NCBI GenBank assembly: GCA_964567595.1
Contig: CAZMNF010000020.1
Location: forward strand, 1 to 32,701
Length of the DNA: 32,701 bases
Direction: 5' to 3'
Origin: CAZMNF01 sp964567595
GTDB lineage: Bacteria > Bipolaricaulota > Bipolaricaulia > RBG-16-55-9
In this document: positions 14,612 to 22,084 of the stretch, piece after piece
Numbering within the stretch: the stretch's first letter is position 1
Layout of the letters: each line of letters opens with the position of its first letter
The notes under the pieces: model-generated
Seen by the model: only the letters and a program-made list of their open reading frames with translations
What the model was told of the DNA's origin: nothing
Database searches by the model: none
Made by a program: the position numbers and the translations under genes

Positions 14612-15693
14612 GCATCGACGCACGATTTGCGCTATCGCTGGGCGAGTTTTCCATCGACGTTGACACCTCGATCGCGTCCGAGGGCGTGACGGCGCTGTTC
14701 GGGCCCTCGGGCGCGGGCAAGACGAGCGTGCTGCGCTGCATGGCCGGGCTGGAGCGGGCCCCCTATGGCAAATTTCGGGTCGACGACGAGGTCTGGCAGG
14801 ACGAAGCCGAGGGAACCTTCGTGCCGCCGCACCGGCGACCGGTCGGCGTCGTCTTCCAGAACGTCGGGCTGTTCCCCCACTTGACCGTCCAGCAGAACCT
14901 CGTCTACGGGCGCAAGCGAGCCCGCCAAGCGCGGCGTTGCCCCAGCCGCGCCATCGACGTCGATGACGTCGGCGAGCTGCTGGCGATCCGTCACCTGCTG
15001 GGACGCTTCCCCGCGCGCCTCTCCGGCGGCGAGGCCCAGCGGGTGGCCATCGCCCGCAGTCTGCTCGCCGATCCCCGGCTCCTGTTGCTGGACGAGCCGC
15101 TGACGGGCCTCGATGCCCAGAGCAAGTCGGAGATCATGGACTACCTGGAACGGCTCTTCCGCGAGCTGGCCATCCCCGTGGTCTACGTGAGCCATTCGCT
15201 GGACGAAGTCGCGCGACTCGCGGACGACATGCGAATATTGGAGAGGGGCCGAATCACGGCCAGCGGCTCGCCGCCCGAGCTTCTGGCGAGACTGGACTTG
15301 CCCGTGGCCCATTCCGACGCCGCGGGCGCGGTGATGGAGACGGCGGTCGCTCACCACGACCTCGACTACCGCCTGACGCACCTCGACTTCTCCGGCGGCC
15401 AACTGCGCATTCCCTATCGCGACCTGGCGCCGGGAACGCCGGTCCGGGTGCGCATCCAAGCGCGCGACGTGAGCATCGCGCTCCACCAACCGACCGCAAC
15501 GAGCATCCTGAACGTGCTGCCGGCCGAGGTGGATGAGCTGGTGGCGGAGTCGTCGGGGCAACTTCTGGTGCGGCTCTCGATCGGCGAAGCCGTGCTCTTG
15601 GCGCGCATCACTCGCAAGTCCGCCGACGCCCTGGATCTGGCGCCGGGACAGCGCGTCTATGCCCAAGTGAAAAGCGTGGGTCTGATACGATGA
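14608..15693 (+). CDS. modC: Molybdate ABC transporter ATP-binding protein
   Basis: A 361-residue ABC ATPase. Walker A GPSGAGKT is at residues 32-39, Q-loop VFQN, signature LSGGEAQR, Walker B LLLLDEP and switch histidine VSHS. The C-terminal third (about 290-361, LNVLPAEVDEL to QVKSVGLI) is a TOBE/Mop-type domain, which binds molybdate and provides feedback in ModC proteins. ATG 14608 overlaps the modB stop. I see no Mop-domain regulator (ModE) in the window. Confidence 0.92.
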   Translation: MSIDARFALSLGEFSIDVDTSIASEGVTALFGPSGAGKTSVLRCMAGLERAPYGKFRVDDEVWQDEAEGTFVPPHRRPVGVVFQNVGLFPHLTVQQNLVYGRKRARQARRCPSRAIDVDDVGELLAIRHLLGRFPARLSGGEAQRVAIARSLLADPRLLLLDEPLTGLDAQSKSEIMDYLERLFRELAIPVVYVSHSLDEVARLADDMRILERGRITASGSPPELLARLDLPVAHSDAAGAVMETAVAHHDLDYRLTHLDFSGGQLRIPYRDLAPGTPVRVRIQARDVSIALHQPTATSILNVLPAEVDELVAESSGQLLVRLSIGEAVLLARITRKSADALDLAPGQRVYAQVKSVGLIR

Positions 15694-15715
15694 AGCTGAG
15701 GAGGGAGCATTCGGC

Positions 15716-15973
15716 ATGCGCGTACGCGTCAACTTCTACGGCGTCCTGAAAGAAGACGTCGGCACGTCACAAGCCGACGTCAAGCTGGACGGGCATCAGC
15801 CGACCGTCGACGACCTCATCGCTCGGTTGATCGACGCCTATCCCGCCATCGAGCCGCGACTGGCGTCCACGGCATTCGCCGTCCAGAATCGGGTCGTCGA
15901 TCGAACGTTCACCTTGGATGACGGCGTCGAGGTGGATCTGTTGCCGCCCGTGAGCGGAGGTCGAGATCGATGA
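15716..15973 (+). CDS. MoaD/ThiS-like sulfur-carrier protein with three residues after the GG
   Basis: An 85-residue beta-grasp protein: VRVNFYGVLKEDVG start, central DLIARLIDAYPAIEPRL, and PPVSGG near the end, the MoaD pattern in which a terminal Gly-Gly is thiocarboxylated to give sulfur to molybdopterin. Here GG is followed by R-D-R before the stop, so the C-terminus would need trimming or the protein is not a conventional MoaD. The extra codons arise where the gene overlaps the ptb ATG by 4 bases. GAGGAGGGAGC precedes ATG 15716. MoaD-like proteins also accompany tungsten enzymes of the AOR family, but none is seen here. Confidence 0.75.
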   Translation: MRVRVNFYGVLKEDVGTSQADVKLDGHQPTVDDLIARLIDAYPAIEPRLASTAFAVQNRVVDRTFTLDDGVEVDLLPPVSGGRDR

Positions 15974-16908
15974 AGACCGCCCTCCAGACGCTGGATCAAC
16001 TGATTGAGCGGGCCCAACGAGCCGGCCCTTGCCGCGTCGCGCTGGCCGGCGCGGAGAATGAGGTCGCGCTCGGCGCGCTGGCCGAAGCAGCCCATCGGGG
16101 CGTCGCCGAGGCCGTTCTGATTGGGGACGCGTCGCGCACGCGCGAGCTTATCGCTCAACTGCCCGACAAGGGCGATGCCCTGATCGAGGGCGCCCGATTT
16201 GTTGAAGCCCAAGACCCGGACGAGGCGGCCCGAGCCGCCGTGACGGCCGTCCGCGACGGCGACGCCGAGCTGTTGATGAAGGGCGCGCTGCGCACGGATC
16301 AGCTCCTGCGGGCCGTGCTGGACCGCGACCACGGCCTGCGAACCGAGCGGCTCCTCAGCGACGTTCTCGTCCATGAGGACACGCTCTCGGGCGCAGCGCG
16401 ATTGGTCGGGATCACCGACGGCGGCGTCAACGTCGCGCCCGATGTCGATGCCAAGGGCCAGATCGTCCGGAACGCCGTGGAGGTGTTCCATCGGCTCGGC
16501 TTCAGCGATCCCAAGGTCGCGCTGATGAGCGCCACGGAAGCCGTTACGGACGCCATCCCCTCCACCGTCGATGCTCGAGAACTGACCGAACGGGCCGAGG
16601 ACGCGGCGTTCGGCGAATGCCAGGTCTACGGCCCCTTGGCGCTCGACAACGCGCTCTTGGCCTGGGCTGCACAAGCCAAGGGGATCGATTCGCCCGTGGC
16701 CGGCCACGCTGACGTCATGGTCGTGCCGAGCATCGAGGCGGGGAATCTGCTCGGCAAGGCGGTCAAGTACGTCGGGGGCTCCACATGCGCCCACGTCATC
16801 ATGGGGGCCCGCGCCCCCGTGCTGATCCCCTCGCGCGTGGAAAGCGTCGAGGACAAGCTCTGCTCCGTGGCGCTCGGGGCGCTCATGGCAGAGGGGGATA
16901 AGGGATGA
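15970..16908 (+). CDS. ptb: Phosphate butyryltransferase (phosphate acyltransferase family)
   Basis: A 312-residue enzyme of the phosphate acetyl/butyryltransferase family, which converts acyl-CoA plus phosphate to acyl-phosphate and CoA. Length and segments fit Ptb rather than the longer Pta: RVALAGAENEVALGALAEA at the N-terminus, MKGALRTDQLLRAVLD (the KG..T/S region), LSDVLVHE, GITDGGVNVAPDVDAKGQIV, and SIEAGNLLGKAVKY near the C-terminus. It overlaps the MoaD-like gene and buk by 4 bases on each side. Together with buk it would make ATP from butyryl-CoA or a related short or branched acyl-CoA. The exact acyl group cannot be read from the sequence. Confidence 0.88.
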   Translation: MKTALQTLDQLIERAQRAGPCRVALAGAENEVALGALAEAAHRGVAEAVLIGDASRTRELIAQLPDKGDALIEGARFVEAQDPDEAARAAVTAVRDGDAELLMKGALRTDQLLRAVLDRDHGLRTERLLSDVLVHEDTLSGAARLVGITDGGVNVAPDVDAKGQIVRNAVEVFHRLGFSDPKVALMSATEAVTDAIPSTVDARELTERAEDAAFGECQVYGPLALDNALLAWAAQAKGIDSPVAGHADVMVVPSIEAGNLLGKAVKYVGGSTCAHVIMGARAPVLIPSRVESVEDKLCSVALGALMAEGDKG

Positions 16909-17978
16909 AGGTTCTGGCTCTCAATCCCGGCTCGGGCTCGACGAAGCTGGCGTTCTACGAGCACGATCGGGAGGTCTTCGCCGAGACGATCCAGCACTCG
17001 GATGAGGAGCTGGCACCATTCCGCGAGCGGCCCATTTGGGCTCAGCGTGATTTCCGTAAGCAAGCCATCCTCGACGTGCTCGCTGAGCGCGATGTCGACG
17101 TGGCGACCCTGGACGCTGTCGTGGCCCGCGGCGGCCTCTTAAAACCTCTCTCGAGCGGGACGTATCGCGTCAATGCTCGAATGCTCGAGGACTTGGAACG
17201 GGCCGAGCGCGGCGAGCACGCCTCCAACTTGGGCGCCCCGCTGGCCCACGAGATTGCTCAGAGCGCGGGCCCCGACTGTCCGGCGTTCATCGTCGACCCC
17301 GTCAGCGTCGACGAGTGGCCGCCCGTGGCGCGATTGTCGGGACTGGCCGGCCTCGACCGCGAGTGCCTCTCGCACGCGCTCAACACCAAGGCCGTCGCCA
17401 AGCGCTACGCGGCTGCCATGGGCTGTCCTTATGACGAGCTGCGCTTGATCGTGGCCCATCTCGGCAGCGGTATCTCCGTGTCGGCGCATGAGAACGGGCG
17501 CATGGTTGACGTGACCAACTCCCGCGAGGAAGGGGCCTTCTCCACAGAGCGGGCCGGCTCGATTCCCGTCATGAAGCTCGTCGATCTCTGTTATTCGGGG
17601 CGATACACGCGCGACGAGATGGAGCGGATGATCTTCCGCGAGGGCGGGCTCTATTCCTATCTGGGGACGAAGGATCTCCAAACGGCCCTCGGTCGAGCGG
17701 ACGCGGGCGATGGCCAGGCTCGACTCGTTGTGGACGCCATGAGCTATCAGATCGCCAAGGCGATCGGCGCGATGGCGTCGGTGCTCGCGGGCCAGATCGA
17801 CGCCGTACTGATCACGGGTGGCATGGCCCACGCCGATGCATTCGCCCGCGCCTTGACGCAGCGGATTTCGTGGATCGCATCGGTGGCGGTCTATCCGGGC
17901 GAGGATGAACTCCAGGCGCTGGCAGAAGGGGCGTTGCGCGTGCTGGACGGGACCGAGGCCGCGCAGGCGTACGCGTAG
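16905..17978 (+). CDS. buk: Butyrate kinase
   Basis: A 357-residue ASKHA-fold kinase that transfers phosphate from an acyl-phosphate to ADP. The N-terminal phosphate loop LALNPGSGSTKLAFYE, the VARGGLLKPLSSGTY segment, the region around HALNTKAVAKRYA, the LIVAHLGSGISVSAHENGRMVDVTN motif and the C-terminal VLITGGMAHAD are characteristic of butyrate kinase. Acetate kinase is longer (about 400 residues) and has different N-terminal spacing. ATG 16905 overlaps the ptb stop. It ends the operon at a short hairpin shared with the convergent beta-helix gene. It might serve fermentation or branched-chain acyl-CoA use under low oxygen. Confidence 0.9.
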   Translation: MKVLALNPGSGSTKLAFYEHDREVFAETIQHSDEELAPFRERPIWAQRDFRKQAILDVLAERDVDVATLDAVVARGGLLKPLSSGTYRVNARMLEDLERAERGEHASNLGAPLAHEIAQSAGPDCPAFIVDPVSVDEWPPVARLSGLAGLDRECLSHALNTKAVAKRYAAAMGCPYDELRLIVAHLGSGISVSAHENGRMVDVTNSREEGAFSTERAGSIPVMKLVDLCYSGRYTRDEMERMIFREGGLYSYLGTKDLQTALGRADAGDGQARLVVDAMSYQIAKAIGAMASVLAGQIDAVLITGGMAHADAFARALTQRISWIASVAVYPGEDELQALAEGALRVLDGTEAAQAYA

Positions 17979-17981
17979 CGA

Positions 17982-17998
17982 CCGCCCGCTTAGGGCGG
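17982..17998. terminator. Short bidirectional hairpin between buk and the beta-helix gene
   Basis: CCGCCC (17982-17987) and GGGCGG (17993-17998) form a 6-bp stem with a 5-base loop in the 11-base gap between the convergent buk stop and the reverse-strand stop at 17990-17992. No T-run. It may end both transcripts weakly. Confidence 0.4.
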
Positions 17999-19423
17999 AT
18001 ACGCCTCCCCGCGGTCCGTCGTCAAAAACGATAACGCCGAGGGACAAACGGCGCCGAGCTCGTTGCCGTTGTCGGCCCGCCGCGACGGGATCGTGTTGAC
18101 GCGACCGGCGACCTTGCCGTGGAAGCGATCGTCGGAGGCCTGGTTGCCGAAGCAGCCCCAGATGTGCAGGGCCACCCCGAAGCCGTCGTTGGTCTGGATG
18201 ACGTTGCGCTCCAGGGTCAGCTCGGCCGAGTCGCCCAGTTGAATGCCTCCCGCGCCGTTGCCGCTGACGGTCGAGTTGAGCAGCGTGCCGCTCGCGAACT
18301 GACCAACCTCGAGCCCCGTGCCGCCGTTGCTGGCCAGCTCGATGTCGGCCAAATCCAGCGTGGCCCCGTCGGTCGCGCCGACGCCGTCGCGGCCGTTCTC
18401 CTCCACTGTGGATCGCAGTAGCGTCGCTTTGCCTCGCTCAGTCAGTTGCATGCCGTTGACGCGGTTCTCCGCAATGACCGTGTTGTCGATCTCGGCCCAG
18501 GCGCGATTCTGGACGCGGAGGCCGTGGAAGCCGCTGCCGCTGATCCGCGCGTCCGAGATGCGCACGCCCGCGCGGTCCGTGGCGCGCACCCCATCCGCGC
18601 AACGGTCGGCGTACCAGTCGGCACAGCCGCGATCCGGATGCCCGCGAATCGTGAGGCGCTCCAGGGTCACCGTGGGGGTCTGCACATCGGGCTCCGGCGA
18701 GCGGATCCAGAACGTCGGCTCCCCGGGCTGGGCCCCCGTCACGATCGACTGCGATCGCGAGACGCCGCGCAGCGTCACCGACGTCTCCACGACGACCGAG
18801 CTCGTCCACTCGCCCTCGCCCAGACAGATGACGTCGCCCGATCGGGCATCGTCGACGATCGCTTGCAATGAGTCCATCGGCGTCGCGACCGTGGTGCACT
18901 GGGAGGCGCGTCGGTCGATCGGCATCGCCAGGTCGTCAATCCACGCCCGATCGGCCCGCTCCGAGCCCGAGTCGTCCTTGCGGTAGGCCCAACGGAACCG
19001 ATGCGGGCCCGCATCGAGGAGATAGCTCGCTTGCTGCCAGCCCGTGTCGCCGGACCACTTGCCGGCCAGTTGGCCGTCGATGGAAAAGCGCAGCGCGTCG
19101 AAGCGCTCCGACGAGACACGGTGCCAGAAGCTGATGGGACCGTCGGCGGTAATGGCGTGCAGCTCCAGCCAGCTCGTCTCGCCGTGGCCGACCGCCCCGG
19201 ACCGAGCGGCGAACTCCCCACCGTGGCTCGTCCGGTTGGTGACGGTCCACGGTTGGCCGCCACCGGTCACCCAAAGGCGTTTGGAAAAGTCCCCTGATTC
19301 GAAGTTGTCCACGATCGGGGCGCCCGACTGACTGGCCACGATGCCGAGTGACAACGCGATCAGGCCCACGCCCAAGAGCGCGAGCGCGGTGCGGCCACGG
19401 CGGTGGAGCGGTCGGCTGCTCAT
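17990..19423 (-). CDS. Exported right-handed parallel beta-helix protein
   Basis: A 477-residue secreted protein. After a signal segment (TALALLGVGLIALSLGIVASQ) comes a lectin-like beta-sandwich region (about 36-165: DNFESGDFSKRLWVTGG, HGETSWLELHAI, SFWHRVSSERFDALRFSIDG) and then a parallel beta-helix (about 175-435) with periodic N-G/G-V/G-L turns such as GVRATDRAGVRISDARI, NGMQLTERGKATLLRSTV, GVGATDGATLDLADIEL and GGIQLGDSAELTLERNVI. Such modules bind or cleave polysaccharide. No lyase active site is evident to me, so I call no enzyme. ATG 19423 is weakly supported by a ribosome site. Paired cysteines at the start and end of the helix (QCTTV, CLGEG, GCFGNQ, VCPSA) could form disulfides. Confidence 0.78.
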   Translation of the reverse strand: MSSRPLHRRGRTALALLGVGLIALSLGIVASQSGAPIVDNFESGDFSKRLWVTGGGQPWTVTNRTSHGGEFAARSGAVGHGETSWLELHAITADGPISFWHRVSSERFDALRFSIDGQLAGKWSGDTGWQQASYLLDAGPHRFRWAYRKDDSGSERADRAWIDDLAMPIDRRASQCTTVATPMDSLQAIVDDARSGDVICLGEGEWTSSVVVETSVTLRGVSRSQSIVTGAQPGEPTFWIRSPEPDVQTPTVTLERLTIRGHPDRGCADWYADRCADGVRATDRAGVRISDARISGSGFHGLRVQNRAWAEIDNTVIAENRVNGMQLTERGKATLLRSTVEENGRDGVGATDGATLDLADIELASNGGTGLEVGQFASGTLLNSTVSGNGAGGIQLGDSAELTLERNVIQTNDGFGVALHIWGCFGNQASDDRFHGKVAGRVNTIPSRRADNGNELGAVCPSALSFLTTDRGEAYPP

Positions 19424-19510
19424 GGCAAACCATCGATCCCGTTCTCAGTCCCGTTGCATCTTAGGGGCATCGACGCTGCGCGCAAGGGCGTCCATCATGT
19501 CGATGGGCAC

Positions 19511-19744
19511 ATGACTGAGGTCACAGCTCGTCAATACATCGAGCGCGGCCTGGCGGACGATCCGAACCCGTTTGATGAGAGGATCGCGCACCTCGCGATC
19601 AATCATGACCTGCTCGTCGGCAACGCCGTCCGCTGCGGCTCGACCGTGAGGGCGACGCCGGACATCGCCACGTTCAAGAACGGCTGGTGGGACCTCAACA
19701 CCAACCTTCAGGAGATGAAGAAGTGGATGGAGCTGCGTCGCTGA
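19511..19744 (+). CDS. Hypothetical protein, 77 residues
   Basis: The open frame from ATG 19511 encodes a compact hydrophilic protein (MTEVTARQYIERGLADD ... KNGWWDLNTNLQEMKKWMELRR). I do not recognise it. It has no signal peptide or membrane helix, and no clear Shine-Dalgarno precedes the ATG. The same frame is open from 19403. Its end lies in the 55-base segment that is duplicated across the N gap, so the stop is present in both copies and is not created by the gap. Composition looks protein-like rather than the Arg/Pro-rich shadow frames common here. Confidence 0.4.
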   Translation: MTEVTARQYIERGLADDPNPFDERIAHLAINHDLLVGNAVRCGSTVRATPDIATFKNGWWDLNTNLQEMKKWMELRR

Positions 19745-19931
19745 AGTTGATCGTCATGGAACCCGTCGAGACCGAGNNNNNNNNNNNNNNNNNNNNNNNN
19801 NNNNNNNNNNNNNNNNNNNNNNNNNNNNNNNNNNNNNNNNNNNNNNNNNNNNNNNNNNNNNNNNNNNNNNNNNNNNAGTGGATGGAGCTGCGTCGCTGAA
19901 GTTGATCGTCATGGAACCCGTCGAGACCGAG
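19722..19931. repeat. 100-N gap flanked by an exact 55-base direct duplication (assembly join)
   Basis: Bases 19722-19776 and 19877-19931 are identical over 55 bases, separated by exactly 100 N. That is what a scaffold join leaves when two contigs overlap by one k-mer and the overlap is not merged. The true sequence here is probably continuous, with one copy and no missing DNA. After the gap, 19939-19971 holds an 8-bp inverted repeat (GAGCAGGG / CCCTGCTC), possibly a terminator for the 77-residue gene. I see nothing else in 19745-20044. Confidence 0.8.
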
Positions 19932-20044
19932 CGAACCGGAGCAGGGTGTCTGGACCCCGGATGCCCTGCTCGACTGCTTGAGGCAGTCAGCGTCACGCCG
20001 TAAGCTCACCGATGGATCACACCCTTCAAGGAGCTGATGCTCTG

Positions 20045-21646
20045 ATGCGATCGTTGTGGATGCTCGGTGGACTCGTGGCCCTGCTGGCCGTCGGTACGTT
20101 GATGATTGGCATGCCCGGATCGAGTGATGCGGGCGACGTCCGGCTCGCCCAAGCCGACGCCAACGCCGCGGCCCGCTTCTTCGACGCTTCCAATGTCCGA
20201 GTCAACTACGCGGACGGCGAGTGGACCCTGCGCTTGGAGACGCCCGAGCCCGTCCTCTGCTCCGTCAACTTCGGGTTGGCATCGGCTGACGTCGACGGCC
20301 TGACGGCGATGAACATGACCGCCCCAGCACAGGACCACGACATCGCGTTGCCCCTGGAAGCCGGAGAGAGATATCAGCTTGTGTTGACCGCGTTCACGAC
20401 CTCGCATGAGGTCTTCCGATCGGCCACCTACGTCGTCGAGGCGTCTCGAGCCGACGACCCCGAGCGCAATCTGATCGTCGGGACCGAGGGCGGAGCCCGC
20501 GACCTCGATCCGCCGTCCGCGGAGCGCGTCCTGCGCGACGACGTGGAGATCTCCAACGTGGGCGCCTCGAATGCCACGGTCTCGTTCGCCACGACGCGCC
20601 CGACGCTGGCCAGCATCGCATTCGGGCCATCGCGCGACTACGGCCGCAGCGTCCGCGGCCCGGAGACGAGCCCCTTCACCGGCCATCGGGTCGACCTGCT
20701 CGCCTTGGAGTCGAACACCGACTACCACGCCCAGGCCGTGCTCATCGACGAGCGGGCCAACGTCTTCCGGACATCGGACATGACGTTCGCCACGAGCGAA
20801 GCCTCCGGCACGGCCGATGAGGCGGTCGGCGAGAACGTGGCGCTGTTGAGCAAGGGCGCGTCGATTCACGACGTGAGCAGCAACTGGCAAGAGAGCGGTC
20901 TGGACGGCTCCTTCGGGGCCAACAACGCCATCGACGGCGACCCCTCAACCGAGTGGTCCTCCGACGGCGACGGCGACGACGCCTGGGTCGAGATCCAACT
21001 GGACGACAAACACGAGGTCGTCGGCGTCGGCTTCTGGACGCGGACGATGACCTCCAGCGCCCAGATTTTCCAATTCCGCGTCCTGACCGACGCTGGAACC
21101 GAACTGGGCACGTTCGAACTGCCCGACGCCAAGGACCTGTACCAGTTTGAGATCCCGTCCACGACCACGGACATGTTGCGGTTTGAGGTGGCCGACAGCT
21201 CCGGCGGCAACACCGGCGCCCGTTCGATCGAGATCTATCGGGCGCCCGAAGAGACTGCAGAGACGGTTGCCGCGGACGTCATTGACGTGGAAGCCCGCGG
21301 CGAGCCGGGCGACTATCGCTTCTCCGTGACCGTGGAAAGCCCCGACACCGGCTGCGATCAGTACGCCGACTGGTGGGAGGTTCTTTCGACCGACGGCGAG
21401 CTGCTCCATCGGCGCATATTGGCCCACAGCCACGTCAACGAACAGCCGTTCACCCGCTCCGGCGGTCCGGTCGACATCGACGCCGACGAGACCGTCATCG
21501 TTCGGGCCCACATGAACACCACGGGCTACGGCGGCCAAGCCATGCGGGGCAGCGTCGAGGAGGGCTTCAGCCCGGTCGAGCTGCCCGTCGACTTCGCCGC
21601 GGACGTGGAGGATCAGGAGCCACAGCCCACAGGGTGCGCGTTCTAG
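20045..21646 (+). CDS. Exported F5/8 type C (discoidin-like) domain protein
   Basis: A 533-residue secreted protein. The signal segment SLWMLGGLVALLAVGTLMIG is followed by two beta-sandwich regions resembling fibronectin III or purple-acid-phosphatase N domains (VRVNYADGEWTLRLETPEP; ISNVGASNATVSFATTRPT). Next comes an F5/8C domain at about 255-390 (NNAIDGDPSTEWSSDGDGD, WVEIQLDD, VVGVGFWTRTM, RSIEIYRA), a carbohydrate- or lipid-binding fold. The C-terminal 110 residues (SPDTGCDQYADWWEVL, LAHSHVNEQPFTRSGG, VIVRAHMNTTGYGG, last residues TGCAF) form a separate unit of unknown function with paired cysteines. I prefer ATG 20045 (AAGGAG 12 bases upstream) over 20012. Cell-surface binding is the likely role. 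No partner genes are evident. Confidence 0.78.
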   Translation: MRSLWMLGGLVALLAVGTLMIGMPGSSDAGDVRLAQADANAAARFFDASNVRVNYADGEWTLRLETPEPVLCSVNFGLASADVDGLTAMNMTAPAQDHDIALPLEAGERYQLVLTAFTTSHEVFRSATYVVEASRADDPERNLIVGTEGGARDLDPPSAERVLRDDVEISNVGASNATVSFATTRPTLASIAFGPSRDYGRSVRGPETSPFTGHRVDLLALESNTDYHAQAVLIDERANVFRTSDMTFATSEASGTADEAVGENVALLSKGASIHDVSSNWQESGLDGSFGANNAIDGDPSTEWSSDGDGDDAWVEIQLDDKHEVVGVGFWTRTMTSSAQIFQFRVLTDAGTELGTFELPDAKDLYQFEIPSTTTDMLRFEVADSSGGNTGARSIEIYRAPEETAETVAADVIDVEARGEPGDYRFSVTVESPDTGCDQYADWWEVLSTDGELLHRRILAHSHVNEQPFTRSGGPVDIDADETVIVRAHMNTTGYGGQAMRGSVEEGFSPVELPVDFAADVEDQEPQPTGCAF

Positions 21647-21995
21647 CTGGAATGACACGCCCCGAATCCTTCAAATAGAGCAGCGCGAGCGCCAACGAGT
21701 AGGTATCGGCGTCGCACACTTTGCGCAAGTTCGCCGATCCAACGACAGAACGAGCGTCCCCTCGGTGATCGCCAACGCCAGCGTGACGGCGCTCCGACGC
21801 TCCGGACTCGAGCCGCGGGNNNNNNNNNNNNNNNNNNNNNNNNNNNNNNNNNNNNNNNNNNNNNNNNNNNNNNNNNNNNNNNNNNNNNNNNNNNNNNNNN
21901 NNNNNNNNNNNNNNNNNNNGCCAACTCAATCTTATGATGCTAATTCTTAGCTCATGAAGGGGGTATGCGGAGTTTGCAGTGAAATCTTGCGCCTG

Positions 21996-22038
21996 ATATG
22001 ATGAATATCATATACATAAAGAAGTGTATCCGTAGAAT
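21996..22038 (+). promoter_or_regulatory. FNR-type palindrome and candidate promoters of the rhodopsin gene
   Basis: ATATGAT-GAAT-ATCATAT (21996-22013) is a perfect palindrome with 7-bp arms and the same ATGAT-N4-ATCAT core as at the cytochrome promoters. TAGAAT (22033-22038; 5 of 6 consensus) is centred 31 bp downstream, the class II activator position, with a start near 22045 and a 40-base leader. Alternatively TTGCGC (21987-21992) with TATACA (22011-22016) would be a promoter that the palindrome overlaps, making the bound protein a repressor. No second box lies 22 bp away. Confidence 0.6.
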
Positions 22039-22067
22039 ATCTATTACGAAACTCGACGATACACTTC
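22021..22067. repeat. 10-bp inverted repeat in the rhodopsin leader
   Basis: GAAGTGTATC (22021-22030) and GATACACTTC (22058-22067) are perfect complements with 27 bases between, and the right arm ends just before the GGAGG ribosome site. Inside it CGTA (22031-22034) can pair with TACG (22045-22048). It could be an RNA hairpin beside the ribosome site, or a split operator whose arms flank the TAGAAT -10. Confidence 0.5.
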
Positions 22068-22084
22068 GAAGGAGGGGTCCGGAC

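Larger units (their letters stand above)
21647..22084. other. Intergenic region with 100-N gap (21820-21919)
   Basis: The 173 bases before the gap show no gene I can support, though a reverse-strand frame stays open into it. Unlike the first gap, the flanks share no overlap, so sequence of unknown length is missing. After the gap the DNA is much richer in A and T than the rest of the window and holds the rhodopsin control region. Confidence 0.6.

Noticed and set aside
16905..17978. Acetate kinase instead of butyrate kinase
   Set aside because: The length (357 residues) and the NPGSGSTKLAFYE and HLGSGISVSAHENG segments fit butyrate kinase better.
21647..21819. Reverse-strand frame running into the second gap
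   Set aside because: No start is visible because of the N run, and no motif could be recognised in any of the three frames.
21998..22084. ATG 21998 as the rhodopsin start
   Set aside because: It would add 29 residues unlike rhodopsin N-termini, lies inside the regulatory palindrome, and has no ribosome site; TTG 22085 has a strong one.
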